Source: Anarhynchus alexandrinus (lineage: Eukaryota > Chordata > Aves > Charadriiformes > Charadriidae). From it: a DNA stretch of 64,000 nt. Shown here one piece after another: positions 1 to 10,936 of this stretch (positions are counted from its first letter, which is position 1; each line of letters begins with the position of its first letter). The position numbers and the translations under genes were made by a program. The notes beneath the pieces are model-generated. The model was not told where the DNA came from. It made no database searches and worked only from the letters and a program-made list of their open reading frames with translations. Location of the stretch: assembly GCA_008711295.1 (NCBI GenBank), contig VUYV01000047.1, positions 62,001 to 126,000 on the forward strand, in the 5' to 3' direction.

Positions 1-230
1 TTCTTTAATCTGAGGCTGGTGAGACACTGGCAGAGGTTTCTCAGAGAAGCTGTGGCTGCCCCATCCCTGGAGGTGCTCAAGGCCAGGTTGGATGGGGCTT
101 GGAGCAACCTCGGCTGGTGGGAGGTGTCCCTGGGATTTCTTTCTTGCCTAAATACCCCTGCCCCCACAGCAGGGGGATTGGAATGAGATGATCATTAAGG
201 TCCCTTCCAACTCTAACCATTCTATGATTC
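1..230 (+). mobile_element. CR1 LINE 3' fragment, sense, cut by window start
   Basis: This is the 3' end of an avian CR1 retrotransposon: the ORF2 C-terminal part, then a 3' end finishing CCATTCTATGATTC. It belongs to the older group in this window (GGTTGGATGGGGCTTGGAGCAACCT block). A 28-nt insertion interrupts the usual GTCCCTGCCC...GCAGGGGG stretch at about 133-160 and matches a sequence near 4.2 kb. The 5' side lies outside the window. Confidence 0.9.
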
Positions 231-420
231 CTCAAGGCTGGCAGGTTATTTTCTACCTATCATCTTCAACCTCTGGGTTTTGACATTATGATTACTTGGA
301 GGTAGACCAAAGAGCTGATGGTGAGACTTTCCACAGTATAATGCATTGCTAGTGCTGGAAGCAGAAGAAGAAAGAGGTATGTTTCAGGAATTCAGTCAGC
401 AGGAAGCTAACTTCAAGTAC

Positions 421-508
421 AATCATAGAATCATAGAATGGTTTAGGTTGGAAAGGACCTTGAAGATCATCGAGTTCCAACCCCCCTGCCATAGGCTGGG
501 ACACCTCC
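421..508 (-). mobile_element. CR1 LINE, very short 3' end, antisense
   Basis: The CATAGAAT tail units and the GGTTTAGGTTGGAAAGGACC block are followed by CR1 3' sequence that stops near CACCTCC at about 508. Only about 88 bp of the 3' terminus is present, a strongly 5'-truncated insertion of the young group. It carries no coding capacity. Confidence 0.93.
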
Positions 509-1660
509 AAGTGGAAACAAACAAGGTCCCCGGAGCAGCTGTGGTTGTCAATAGAAGTTGTCACCTTCTGCCTTCTCAGCCAGCCCCTTCTGGGGTGGGC
601 AGGGAGCCAGCACAGTCCTGGCTCATCCGTGCTGCATGTGGGTCTGCAGCATGCATGGGTTGTCTCTACAGCATCAGTGATCTGAAATAATTTTGCTCTT
701 CTCCCTCTTGTTTGCAATCAAACTAAAGTTCATGTATCTCCACTTGTGACTATTTAGTTTCACCAAGTCCATTATCATCCTAGGACAGTGAATATGGGGT
801 TACAGAGACACCACAGCTTGTGCAGATATGCATGAACCAAGAAGGATGAGGCTCAGCTCTTCCTGTGGCCATGAGAATTGATGTCAACTCATGCCACTGG
901 TGGATGTTTTTGAGCTGCCCTCAGAGGCTTATATTTTAAGACATTTAGTCCAGCTACTGTGCTTAAATTATTCCTGGAACACTTAAAAATTAAACTCCTT
1001 GGATGTTTCTTAATGCCAAGAGAATTCACAAACTGGCATGGAACAATAATGGATTTTTACACTTTTTCCCCCATTCTGCCATTCTGATTTTTTTGGAAAA
1101 TGTTTCTGGAAGGTACCAATAAGCTACATACACCCCTCAGAACATTTAACCAGATAGCTACCTCTGGACATGCAAGTGAAAACTTAGACAAATATTTAAT
1201 ATTCACACAACCAATCAAACCTTCCTCAAAAAAACCCTTTTTTTTTCTTGCTCTGTTTAGTAGACTTGATGGCATTCCATCACTGGCTGGTTTTCGGTGG
1301 CAGTGCTAGCTGCAGCCAAAAAAGATGACTGACAATAACTTACACTGAAGCGTTACTGAGGAACAGTGAATAAATTCACTGAGGAACGCTGAGGCATGTA
1401 AGCAGAGCTATACCATGAGTTTGCTGACATAATTCAATCTCATTTCCCGAATGTAAGACATACAGTAATAACAGACAATGGTTGCTATGTGCTGGCCGTG
1501 ATTATTTTTCTCAAAAAGGTGTCTACTGCGTCCCATAGCCTTTTTTCCTGGGCCATTCAGCACACTGGATAAACCAAAATTAGGGTAAGTCAGTGATACG
1601 TACGCTTGGCTTCATTTAGTTCACGTCCCTGCAAGATTTTCTGTTTAAAAAGCACTGATT
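509..1660. other. Unique sequence, no gene recognised
   Basis: I see no exon, RNA gene or known repeat. Open frames at 346-717 partly cross the adjacent CR1 tail and resemble no protein. A small nested repeat lies at 1355-1390: ACTGAGGAAC occurs twice, and an 8-bp-arm palindrome (1364-1381, loop AA) lies between. Confidence 0.6.
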
Positions 1661-1673
1661 GATCTTATTGCGA

Positions 1674-2033
1674 AGATCTTATTGCGGCCTTCCAGTCCCT
1701 AAAGGGGGCCTACAGGAGAGCTGGGGAAGGACTTTTGACTGGGGCATGGAGTGATAGGACGAGGGGGAATGGCTTCAAACTGGAAGAGGGCAGGTTTAGA
1801 TTGAACATGAGGAAGAAGTTTTTCACTGTGAGGGTGGTGAGGCACTGTCCCAGGTTGCCCAGAGAGGTTGTTGAGGCCCCATCCCTGGAGGTGTTCAAGG
1901 CCAGGCTGGAGGTGGCCTTGGGCAGCCTGGTGTGGTGGGAGGTGTCCCTGCCTATGGCAGGGGGGTTGGAACTCGATGATCTTCAAGGTCCTTTCCAACC
2001 TAAACCATTCTGTGATTCTATGATTCTATGATT
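1674..2033 (+). mobile_element. CR1 LINE 3' fragment, sense, young group
   Basis: About 360 bp of CR1 3' end. It reads in frame as the ORF2 C-terminus (1735-2031, including the [14 protein letters not shown] and LPREVVEAPSLEVFKARL blocks) and ends in ATTCTATG units. At the 5' junction a 12-nt string, GATCTTATTGCG, is duplicated (1661-1672 and 1675-1686). It shares private variants with the copy at 35205 (CACAGAATGG tail; TTTTGACTGG on the sense strand). It is 5'-truncated and not mobile. Confidence 0.95.
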
Positions 2034-4486
2034 GTTTTTGGAGAAAGTGTTACAGTCAGCATATGACACAGGTTAGCTCCAAAAACACGCTGCGATGGCC
2101 ACCACCCCAGCACATTAAGTGCAACAAACACCAAGTGTGGCCTCATGGCAGCATCTTTAATATATTTTGGGGACATCCTATCAGCTTGGAAGGAGTGTTC
2201 ACTCCTAGTGAATATCCTGTGCAATCCAATTTTCAGTTACGAAAAGAGATCATGTAAATTTTCCATTGTTGATTTACATCACAAAGGTGCAGCTTTTCTT
2301 TGTGCCTTGCTGGGATACAGAATTTCAGCGGTTATGATGAATGAGAGGAGAGATTAGTCTATCTTGTCAGTCTATTTGGCAAATAAGGTTGTAGCTACTT
2401 GTACACGGCAAACAATCAATTGTTGTATAATTAGTTGCATTTTGCACCATTGGCATTAAAGTTCATCGGGTCTGAACTTCTTCTCTGTCCTTCCCTGTTC
2501 ATTAGAGCTTCATTCACATTCCTCACAGAACAGCTTAGTTTGCTTTTTACTTTTAATTAAAAAGGCAAACTTTTGGCATCTGCATGCTCTGAAAATGCAA
2601 ACAGTTCTTAATTAAAGTGCAATATAGTGCCAAAAATAAGCATAATTAGTTGGGCAGTGCAGCAGTTAACAACGTACTTCATTCTGTATATACAAAAGCA
2701 CAAGAAATTGCAAAAACAGGAGCAGAGTTTAGTAAAAGGAATAAAATAACCATAATAAATCAGTGCTGCACAGTTTTTAAACCCTTTATTTCCTTCATTG
2801 CAATTATTCCTATGGGAATCATATCCATTCTCTCACAGTATTGCATTAAAGTTTTGATAGCGTGTCTTCACATTCAGTGTTATTAATAATCAGGCAACTG
2901 TGTATTTATCGTTGCTTATTCGCTCACATCTAATAGAAAACCTGGATGCTGACTGCATTACAGCGCTGTATTACATTGCATTACAGCAATAATCATGTCC
3001 GTAATTTCTGCTGTAGAAGATGGATCCAAGTTGCAAAACTGAGGTCTGGGAAGTGAATTTCCCAAGCCCCTGACAGAGGGATCCAGGGCTTTACTTGGAC
3101 TTACCAGTGTAATTTAAACACCTCCTTTATATGTTAAAGATTGATTTGAACTTGGTTATCAAAAGTCTGGGGATAATTGTTCATCTCCTCAAATAGCAAA
3201 ATCCTGCCAGAAACTACATTATCTATGAGCCTCTAAATATGCAATTTCGTTTCTAGCTTCTTCCAACTCTGAATTCAAACAACAGTAAAAGTACCGAGAG
3301 TCTTCAAACACAGCTATTCTGAGGAATTCCAGCTTCTTTGCGCATCCTCGTTCCTCCATATTATGTCTTTCTAGGAGTATCTGGTGATTAAAGAAGCTTT
3401 TGATTTGTTTGCAACAAATTTGGTACAGGAGGAAAAAAATACGGCCCATGAATTGCTGTTTCAGTACTGTCTGGGCACATCCGTATATGAGGCACTGCCT
3501 CTCTCCCCTGACTGCTTATCGATTAAAAAAAAATGCAAATATATGCTAAATCCAGGCTACCCCTGTCTCGGGACAGAGGCTCAGTTGGTGTATAGGAACA
3601 TAACTCCGCAAACCTAAACAGGTTTAAACCAAACAAGGAAAAGACTTTATTTCGAAGTGTTATACTTCTTTTTATTTCAAAACTCAGTCTGCTCTTAGAA
3701 AGGTTTCCAAACAGCCTTCAAGGGAAAAAAAAGTAATACATTTAATGCTCTTCTGGGGCTTACTCCAGGATATATACTCCTTCTGCGTCCTCGATCTTCA
3801 AACCGGCCTCCTGCTGATGTCCAGAGGAGCTCTGTACATGTATTCCGTGCAAGGTCAACATCCTCCACATCTCCTTAGTGCTCTTTGAACGATACTCGTG
3901 GTCTGGTCCTCCTACTTTCCCATTTTTCTTAAAGCAAAAACCCCCCCCTGATTTCAAAACTCTTTTTTCTTCATTTTCCCTCGGAGATAATTACGCACGT
4001 GACCTAGTATCTACTGAAGGTAACGGAAAAGCTTTTACTGAGGGATGGACCTGGGCTCCCAAATATCCCATGAAAAATATCTTGCCTGTTGCCATCCATC
4101 TTTCATTTGGATATGAAAGAAAAACACCTGTGAGAAAAATTCCTGCTGGAATGAGCACACATTTTTTTTCCCAACCTGTGCAATTTGCATCCTTCCCCAC
4201 GCGCTGATGAAGGGATTCCGTTCTTGCCTAAATACCCCTGCCCCAAAATAAACAGACTGGTGAAGCAGTAATCTGCTACTGGATTCTGTGCTGCACAAAC
4301 AGCGGAAGCAGAGATGTTTTTGAAATTCCATGGTTTATTTGGTCATATTTTAATTAGATGTCTGCTCATTTTGAAGTTAATATGCTTGTCCAGCTCACAT
4401 TCTGGGGAAAAATAGTTCCAATACATGTACTGATTTAAGCCTGTAAATCTTGGTCTCAAGCTCTTTATGGGACTGACTGTAGAAAA
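2034..4486. other. AT-rich unique sequence
   Basis: No repeat of the CR1 or LTR families and no convincing coding exon. The block 2400-2900 is rich in TAATTA cores; the 11-mer ATAATTAGTTG occurs at 2427-2437 and 2642-2652. Open frames (for example 3878-4207 plus strand) show no recognisable domain. The segment 4212-4244 is the apparent donor match for the insertion inside the CR1 at the start of the window. Confidence 0.55.
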
Positions 4487-4489
4487 GGC

Positions 4490-4562
4490 AGAAGCCTAAA
4501 GACCAAATTAATATATTTAAAATATATTTAGAAAGAATAGAAGCCTAAAGACCCAATTAATA
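4490..4562. repeat. Two-copy direct repeat, 24-bp units, period 49
   Basis: The unit at 4490-4513 recurs at 4539-4562 with one mismatch (GACCAAATT versus GACCCAATT). The second unit lies inside the left arm of the large inverted repeat; the first lies just outside it, so the arm boundary at 4515 falls immediately after the first unit. Confidence 0.9.
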
Positions 4563-4664
4563 AATCACCTGATATTTTCTGTTTGCAGTTGCTGGTAAGA
4601 AGACGGTTACTTGTTCATTCAAGAATGCCGCTTGGCCATTTGAATTAATAATTTTCTGATTTAC
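4515..4664 (+). repeat. Perfect inverted repeat, left arm (150 bp)
   Basis: These 150 bases are the exact reverse complement of 5657-5806, compared base by base without a mismatch. They resemble none of the mobile elements in this window. The match breaks at once beyond both ends. Either the duplication is very recent, the arms are homogenised, or it is an assembly or library artefact. Confidence 0.97.
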
Positions 4665-5656
4665 ACACGCAAGTGTGGGTGTACAGAAGCAGTATCGGCT
4701 ATCGGATGCTTCGAGCAGGAAGCGAGGTCTGAGGCCAGTCCAGCAGAGGTTAATTACTTAATTGATAAAGACATAAAATTCATAATCCAGCCATGATTTA
4801 AAAAAAAATAAAATTACTAATTTTTATGGTGCTGAAGGAAGCAAAACGGAGTATATAACATATAGCTCACATAGTCCTGTTTATACCCCACTTTTTGGTT
4901 TTTAACTCAGATGACTCCATAGGCCAAGCTAGTTTCCGTCTGCTTATTTTAAAGCAAATATAAAAGAATAGTAAAGTTTCCTGCATGAATATTGCCATAA
5001 CCACCTGGCAGCTTTGGGAAGCGGAGAAAAACTGTCCAAGGACAAACTAAGCACCTCTGTCTAGCACAAAAGAAATAACCCTCCCAGAGAACGTTTAAAA
5101 TATACTTTGCAAATCTACTGGTACGCGTTGTTTAGCTAAGCCTCTTAATACAAGCATTTCGGCGTTACGGGAGGCTGGTGTGCAATTTAGCAGAACACAG
5201 AAATTGTCATCGTCCCAGTAAAAACGCAAGGTAAAATAACAACCTAAACATATATTACTGCTTAGCATAAGACAGCCTAAAATATAAGAGCACTCTCTGG
5301 CAGCGCTGCCTTCTCTGCTTGTGAAAGAGCCTCTAAAAACGTAATAAAGTATTTCAGATGGGAGACAGATTAAAAATAACTGCAGCACATACACTCCAGT
5401 CATATAGTATATCTCAACGGGGATATTGCCAGGTTTCTCGGGTATCTTCCTCTGGATGACTGGCACTTTCATTAGAGGATCCAGAAATGCCCATGATTTC
5501 CTCGCCTCTGAAATTCCTACAGCCCTGGAGAAACCGCAGGTGAGGTTCGGAGATGACAACACCTCTTCTTCATCCTGCCTTCCCTTTCCCAATTGCACTC
5601 CTCCCTTGGCCCCGAGGAGAGGGCGCACAATTTTTGAGCAGTCCCATTAAATCCCA
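4665..5656. other. Spacer between perfect inverted-repeat arms
   Basis: A 992-bp spacer. It contains a 177-codon open frame on the minus strand (5095-5628), the longest repeat-free frame in the window. It has no recognisable domain, and one frame of this length is not surprising in 64 kb of six-frame sequence. I do not call it a gene. Confidence 0.5.
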
Positions 5657-5806
5657 GTAAATCAGAAAATTATTAATTCAAATGGCCAAGCGGCATTCTT
5701 GAATGAACAAGTAACCGTCTTCTTACCAGCAACTGCAAACAGAAAATATCAGGTGATTTATTAATTGGGTCTTTAGGCTTCTATTCTTTCTAAATATATT
5801 TTAAAT
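5657..5806 (-). repeat. Perfect inverted repeat, right arm (150 bp)
   Basis: The exact reverse complement of 4515-4664. Homology ends at 5806, just before a CpG-dense patch that starts near 5818. Neither arm is flanked by an obvious target-site duplication or a CR1 tail, so retrotransposition is not the evident origin. Confidence 0.97.
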
Positions 5807-5817
5807 CTATGAAACCT

Positions 5818-5905
5818 CCACGGTTTCAGCCCCGCGGCAGTGGGCTCTGCGCCGCGGCGCTTGCTGCAGGACGCCTCGGCCGCTCCGTGGGGATCGCAGC
5901 CGGAG
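5818..5905. other. Small CpG-dense patch
   Basis: About 90 bp with roughly a dozen CpG dinucleotides (CCGCGG, GCGCCGCGGCGC, CCTCGGCCGC), standing out in otherwise CpG-poor AT-rich DNA. It is far below CpG-island length. It could be a remnant of a GC-rich element or a short unmethylated site. No first exon is visible downstream. Confidence 0.5.
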
Positions 5906-8874
5906 AGGAAAATCTGCTGATTAACGTGGCTGCTTAATGCGGGTGTATAAATCTTCTGTCCTTCGACATGTTCTGGCCTGGCTGGAGTAGGAAAATACTC
6001 CGGCCAAAGATTATCATCAGCTGCAAAGGTACAGCAAGCAGGGAAGAAAAAGGAACTGGGCATTGCCAGCTGGACTGGAAGCAGGAGAAGGCGCCAGCGA
6101 AAAGAGGTAGAAAACGAATCTTGAACAAGTCGCTCCTATCACTGATCTGTCTGCATGTTCTCTATTGCCCTCCCTTCATTTTCATTGCAAAAAAACAGCC
6201 TTTCCCACCCCGTACCTATACCTACCAGGTGACACAGCGGAACCAGGGTCTGATTCAGCATCCTCTTCGTGAAAAAACACAAATGGTGGTTTGCCCATGG
6301 CAGAGCCTCGGTGCAAAGACCAAAATCTGGCCCTTAGCACTTTGAAAATGCGAGGATCTTGGCAATTTCATTGCCAGAGCTCGGTGCTGCTGCTGTAATG
6401 TGGAGCTGCGAAGACTATCTCAAATTTTGACCCTCTCTGGATCGAACAAATTGTGCTGAAAGGGACATGTCACTTCTCATTGCAATAAATTGAAGGCTTC
6501 TTCCCACTCAGTTTGTCACCAAAATCTACGCCAATGTCTACCTTACCTTTGAAAATGTCTTCTTCTCATTAATTACACTATTGAGCTAGGAAGGGGTTCA
6601 GCTCATCTGGATCTAGCCAGCTCACAGGTAGCAGCATAGTGTAAAGTAGATATCTACGCTCCTTCTGCAGTCAGTGATGGAATACCGACGATCACTCAGA
6701 GAGCCAGCAAAGCCCAGCAAAACCATTCAAGTCTCTTGTGCTCCAGCCCATTGCTCTTTTTCAGCATCCTTCTCAACTGGTTAAGCCAAAGCCCAAAACC
6801 TACACTTCAGTCAAAACCTTCTTCCCACACTTGTGCTTCCAAATCCCCACTGAATTCTCCGCCTTACAAGGTACTTTTATTTAATTTTCTTCTTCAATAA
6901 TAATACAAAAATTATTTTTGTGACTACTCCTTGTCATTAGCTACTTTATAAGCCGTTCAGTGTAACTCTTTCCTCTCCAAAAATGATATGTGAGCTGAGT
7001 TGAATATTTCGGGTTTGACATCTCTGTCACATAGTGTGGCCAAATATCTGCAATGCTTCAAATCCAGTTGTTGTTGCGAGGGTTTGCATGGACAGTGTCG
7101 AAGTGCACTCTCTGCAGGTAGTATTGAGGAGGCTCAGTGGCTGCTAAGCCCCGTGACATCGCATGGGACTTCCGTGGAAAGGTGTCCTCTTCTCTGTTTG
7201 CCATTTCCATAGCTTTTCTCCAGGTAAACCTCCTTGGCAGGCTGCCTGCGGAATATGACCTCAAGGACTAAGCTGAATCCTGTTCATGCATAATATTCAT
7301 TTAGATGTATGTCTGGCTATATTTTCATAAAATTTGCCCTGCTTATCTCTAATACTATGAACCTAATAACTCATCTGACGCAGGCGATGTGTAATATTTA
7401 TTAGGTAAGCCAATATTCCCCTGGGCTGGGAATTAATGACGGAACATCACTGGGCTGTATCATAGCCACTTGCTTCTAGGGCTGCTGAAAGGGTTCTTGA
7501 AAAAAAAATCTGCTAGCACAAGGAATGAAGAATATAAAACGGTGAATTTGGAGCTTTTATTTCTCTGTTGCTCAGTCCCTGTTTGCATAGGTAAGGCTTG
7601 TGGAATCTGAATCTATATGATGCCATACTAATTTATTTATTTATTCGGACTTCCTGCAAATAATGATAACGTTATAAGGTAAAAAAAAGACACAATCGTT
7701 TCATTCTGCTACTGGTCAGGCTACTGTCTGGAGCTGAAAGTGCTTCCTCTTCTGCTGTCCTCTCTCACAAGAAGAGGTGAAAGGACAGGAAAGTCACCAG
7801 AGAGGCCGTGGGATGAGAGACCAGGTCAGCAGGGGTTTAAGCAGCTGATGTTCAGGCTTTTTAAAGACTCTGGTTCAAACTTCAGTTATGCCCCAACCCC
7901 ATTTTGTTGAATGCATTTTCAGCTGACTCTTTTGTAGACCACTGTGTGAGTCACAAAACCATTGATCTTGACTATTCTTTACTCGGCAAACTCCTGAGAT
8001 TGCTACCTCAGTAGTGAAATTAATTAGGATTGAGTTATCAGTAGATGTGGCGACCTTGAAGTATCTCTAAACACACAAGCAAGGACTAAGGAAGAGCAGA
8101 GTGTACCGTATGATCCCAGCTCTTCCCCACCCCAACATCTTATGCTGCAATGGTCACATAACTGGTAGTTTTGGAAGCAGTAGATAGGATACCTCTGAGG
8201 TTGGTTCTTATATTTCTTTGCAGTAAAGGCACTTGGATAAATATGACATACTCAATGCGCGTCCTATACTTACAACATTACCTGATCCTTTAAAATAATA
8301 TAAATTGGGCTTGAGCTTTGTTCTGAGATCTGGTGAAGAGCAGATCTTGTCCATGGCCTTTTCCCATTTCTAGATGTGCCTTGTCTCGAGAATGAGGACC
8401 AGGGGAGCATGTAGGCTGCATACGTTGTCTGCATACAGGGAGGCTTGTTTTCCTCGTGCTATACCATAGAGGGATCCATGACACCTCGTTGAAAAGCTTG
8501 TTTCTTGCTGCTCAAGGACAAGAGATGGAAGAGCATTTGATGGGTGTCGGCTTCAACTCTACATATCTTTCCCCGCTGGGAATGCAGAAACAGACTGCCA
8601 AAGGCTTCCAACAGAGAAGATGGTCTCTGATCCCTCACCTTCTTCTTCTGGGGACAATGAGCTGAAAGACAACGACCTCCTGAGCAGGAAGGAGAGGACC
8701 AGGGCAGGCTGTGTACCTTGGGGCATGGCTCGGTTTGGAAGAGAAACCCAGGCTGACAGTGACTAAGAAAGGAACACCCAGCACAAAATTACCCCGAACA
8801 CCAAGCCCTGTCCCATGGCCTGATGCTGTTATCTAGAAATTTAAGATAGCTTATTATTACAAATAATTTACCTC
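5906..8874. other. Unique sequence, no gene recognised
   Basis: No CR1, LTR or structural RNA is seen. The frame at 5968-6345 (plus, 125 codons) has no known domain and no supporting splice pattern. Minor simple sequence is present (ATTT units near 7630). Confidence 0.5.
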
Positions 8875-8896
8875 AAAAAAAAAAAAAAAAAAAAAA
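8875..8896. repeat. Poly(A) run, 22 bp
   Basis: An uninterrupted A run followed by purine-rich sequence up to 8917, immediately before the 3' tail of the antisense CR1. Confidence 0.95.
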
Positions 8897-8923
8897 GATA
8901 AAGAGGAGGAAAAAAATCTGTCT

Positions 8924-9537
8924 ATCATAGAATCATAGAATGGTTTATGTTGAAGGGACATTAAATATCATCTAGTCCCACCCCCCTGCCATGGGCAGGG
9001 ACACCTCCCACCAGACCAGGTTGCTCCAAGCCCCGTCCAACCTGGCCTTGAACATCTCCAGGGATGGGGCAGCCACAGCTTCTCTGAAAAACCTGCTCCA
9101 GGGGCTCACCACCCTCACAGTGAAAAATTTTTCTCTGATATCTAATCTAAATCTCTCTTCTTCCAGTTTGAAGCCATTCTCCCTCATTCTGTCACTGCAT
9201 GCCCTTGTAAAAAGTCCCTCCCCAGGTTTCCAGTAGGTGTCCTTCAGATACTGGTAGGGGCTCTAAGGTCTCCCCAGAGCCTTCTCTTCTCCAGGTTGAA
9301 CAACCCCAACTCTCTCAGCCTGTCCCCACAGCAGAGGTGCTCCAGCCCTCAGAGCATCTTTGTGGCCTCCTCTGGAGCTGCTCCAACAGGTCCATGTCCT
9401 TCTTATGTTAAGGGCTCCAGAGCTGGACACAATATTCGAGGGAGGGTCTCACAAGAGCAGAGTNCCTCCCTCGCCCTGCTGGACATGCTGCTGGGGATGC
9501 AGCCCAGGATATGGTTGGCCTTCTGGGCTGCATCACC
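8924..9537 (-). mobile_element. CR1 LINE 3' fragment, antisense, older group, ~610 bp
   Basis: The ATCATAGAATCATAGAATGG tail is at the left end, followed by the CR1 3' end and back into ORF2 coding sequence (plus-strand CCTTCTCTTCTCCAGG, GGCCTCCTCTGGAGCTGCTCC and similar). Several point changes and small indels break the frame. Position 9464 is an ambiguous base. The 5' end is lost near GGGCTGCATCACC. It is an older copy than the one at 35205. Confidence 0.95.
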
Positions 9538-9586
9538 AAAAAAAATAAAATAAAATATATATATCTCATATATATATAGTCCATTG
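9538..9586. repeat. A-rich and AT-dinucleotide low-complexity sequence
   Basis: AAAATAAAAT units pass into ATATATAT and CTCATATATATATA at the 5' boundary of the antisense CR1. Confidence 0.85.
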
Positions 9587-10936
9587 TATAATTTGGTAGA
9601 TTATCCTATGTGGAATAATTGTCTGGTGCATGAAATAAATAAAAGCAGTCTTAAATCTCTCAAATGATATAACAGGGTTTCTGATGTGTTTCTATTCTAA
9701 GGCAAAACGCCTGTGGGAAGTGAGTGTTTAGGTAAAAGCCTTGCAAGGGAAAAATCCTTCTGGGAGAAAGATGCTGCTTCTCTGCAGAAAACTCCTTAGA
9801 GCAAACTGGGGTTTAGTGGAATGTTTTTGTCGGTTATGTGAACAGTAAGCTCTGCAATCCGCGATTCCTTTTTCGATTTCTCGGGGATTTATACAGGGGA
9901 AATTTTCAGAGACTCTGAGTGATCCAGGGGAGAGCACTGTTGAGACATCGGGCCTGCAGCTGCCATGCTGCTGAAAATGGGTCACCGAGATAAACGTTAA
10001 TACCGGCTTTCCCCTTGGGAGTCTGTATCTATAGCTGCACCGCTAGAGAAACTGCATCGCGGGGACGATGCAGTAAAATGTGGATACTTGAAGAAATGAG
10101 CAGGCCATTGGTTAATCCAAAAACCTCAGTGCCATCTAATCCTCACACAACGTCAAACAAAACTGACTTCTTTTTTTTTTTTTTTCCCCCAGAAAATAAT
10201 TTGGCAAGTAAAATGTCTTGTTTATTTGTTATCCTCCCAAACCAAGGTCTTGCCAGGGTTGGTGCTAATCAATATATGCATTGCTTTACAACAACTTCAC
10301 AAAGAGAAAAGGATGTTTGAGAAATTATCAAATAAAATCAGTCTCAGTCTGTTCCTCTCCTTCCTTTTATATGCACGCACTCCCTCCTACATGTCTTCTT
10401 CCTTTCTAGACATCTGCTGAAGGAAGAAAAAAAAAAACCCCGTTCGGTTATTAATTCAGAAGCATCCTTCTACTAAAAAAAGAAGAGAAGCAAACTAAAA
10501 TTGAAAAATATCCAGGATGCTTTGGCACAGCTCCCACGCTCTCATTCCACTTGTAGCTGATGATAGGATGCCACTTTGTTGAAATGATTAATCAGTGGCA
10601 AAAGGGCTCTTACCGCCTAACCCTCAGCTAGACTCTCCACAGCCCACTTGTAGGAGTTTGCTCAGGCTCTGAATCTTATCCTCTCCCCTCCTCCGAAGGA
10701 TGATGGCTCCTGCTTGAACATCTCATAGGTCTGAGTCCTTCTTCCAGGACTGAACTCAGTCCAGAACCCTGTGGACCAGCTGTAAGTAGTGAGAGCTAAC
10801 TATTCCTCCAAACTAGCAAATAATAGATTTGTTTAAAAGATGACCTCCTGCTGACACAAGAGCAGCATGAAAAGGCTGTAGACCCTCAAACCCAGTCATC
10901 AGTCATTTTCAAAGCTTCCTAAAAATGCAGCTGGCC
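9587..10936. other. Unique sequence, no gene recognised
   Basis: It contains a T run near 10170 and an A run near 10427. Open frames at 9728-9985 and 10015-10320 have no recognisable homology and cross the homopolymers. Confidence 0.5.

Noticed and set aside
5095..5628. 177-codon minus-strand open frame inside the inverted-repeat spacer
   Set aside because: No recognisable domain, repeats or splice context. By rough estimate, about 0.3 frames this long are expected by chance in six frames of 64 kb of AT-rich DNA, so one is not surprising.
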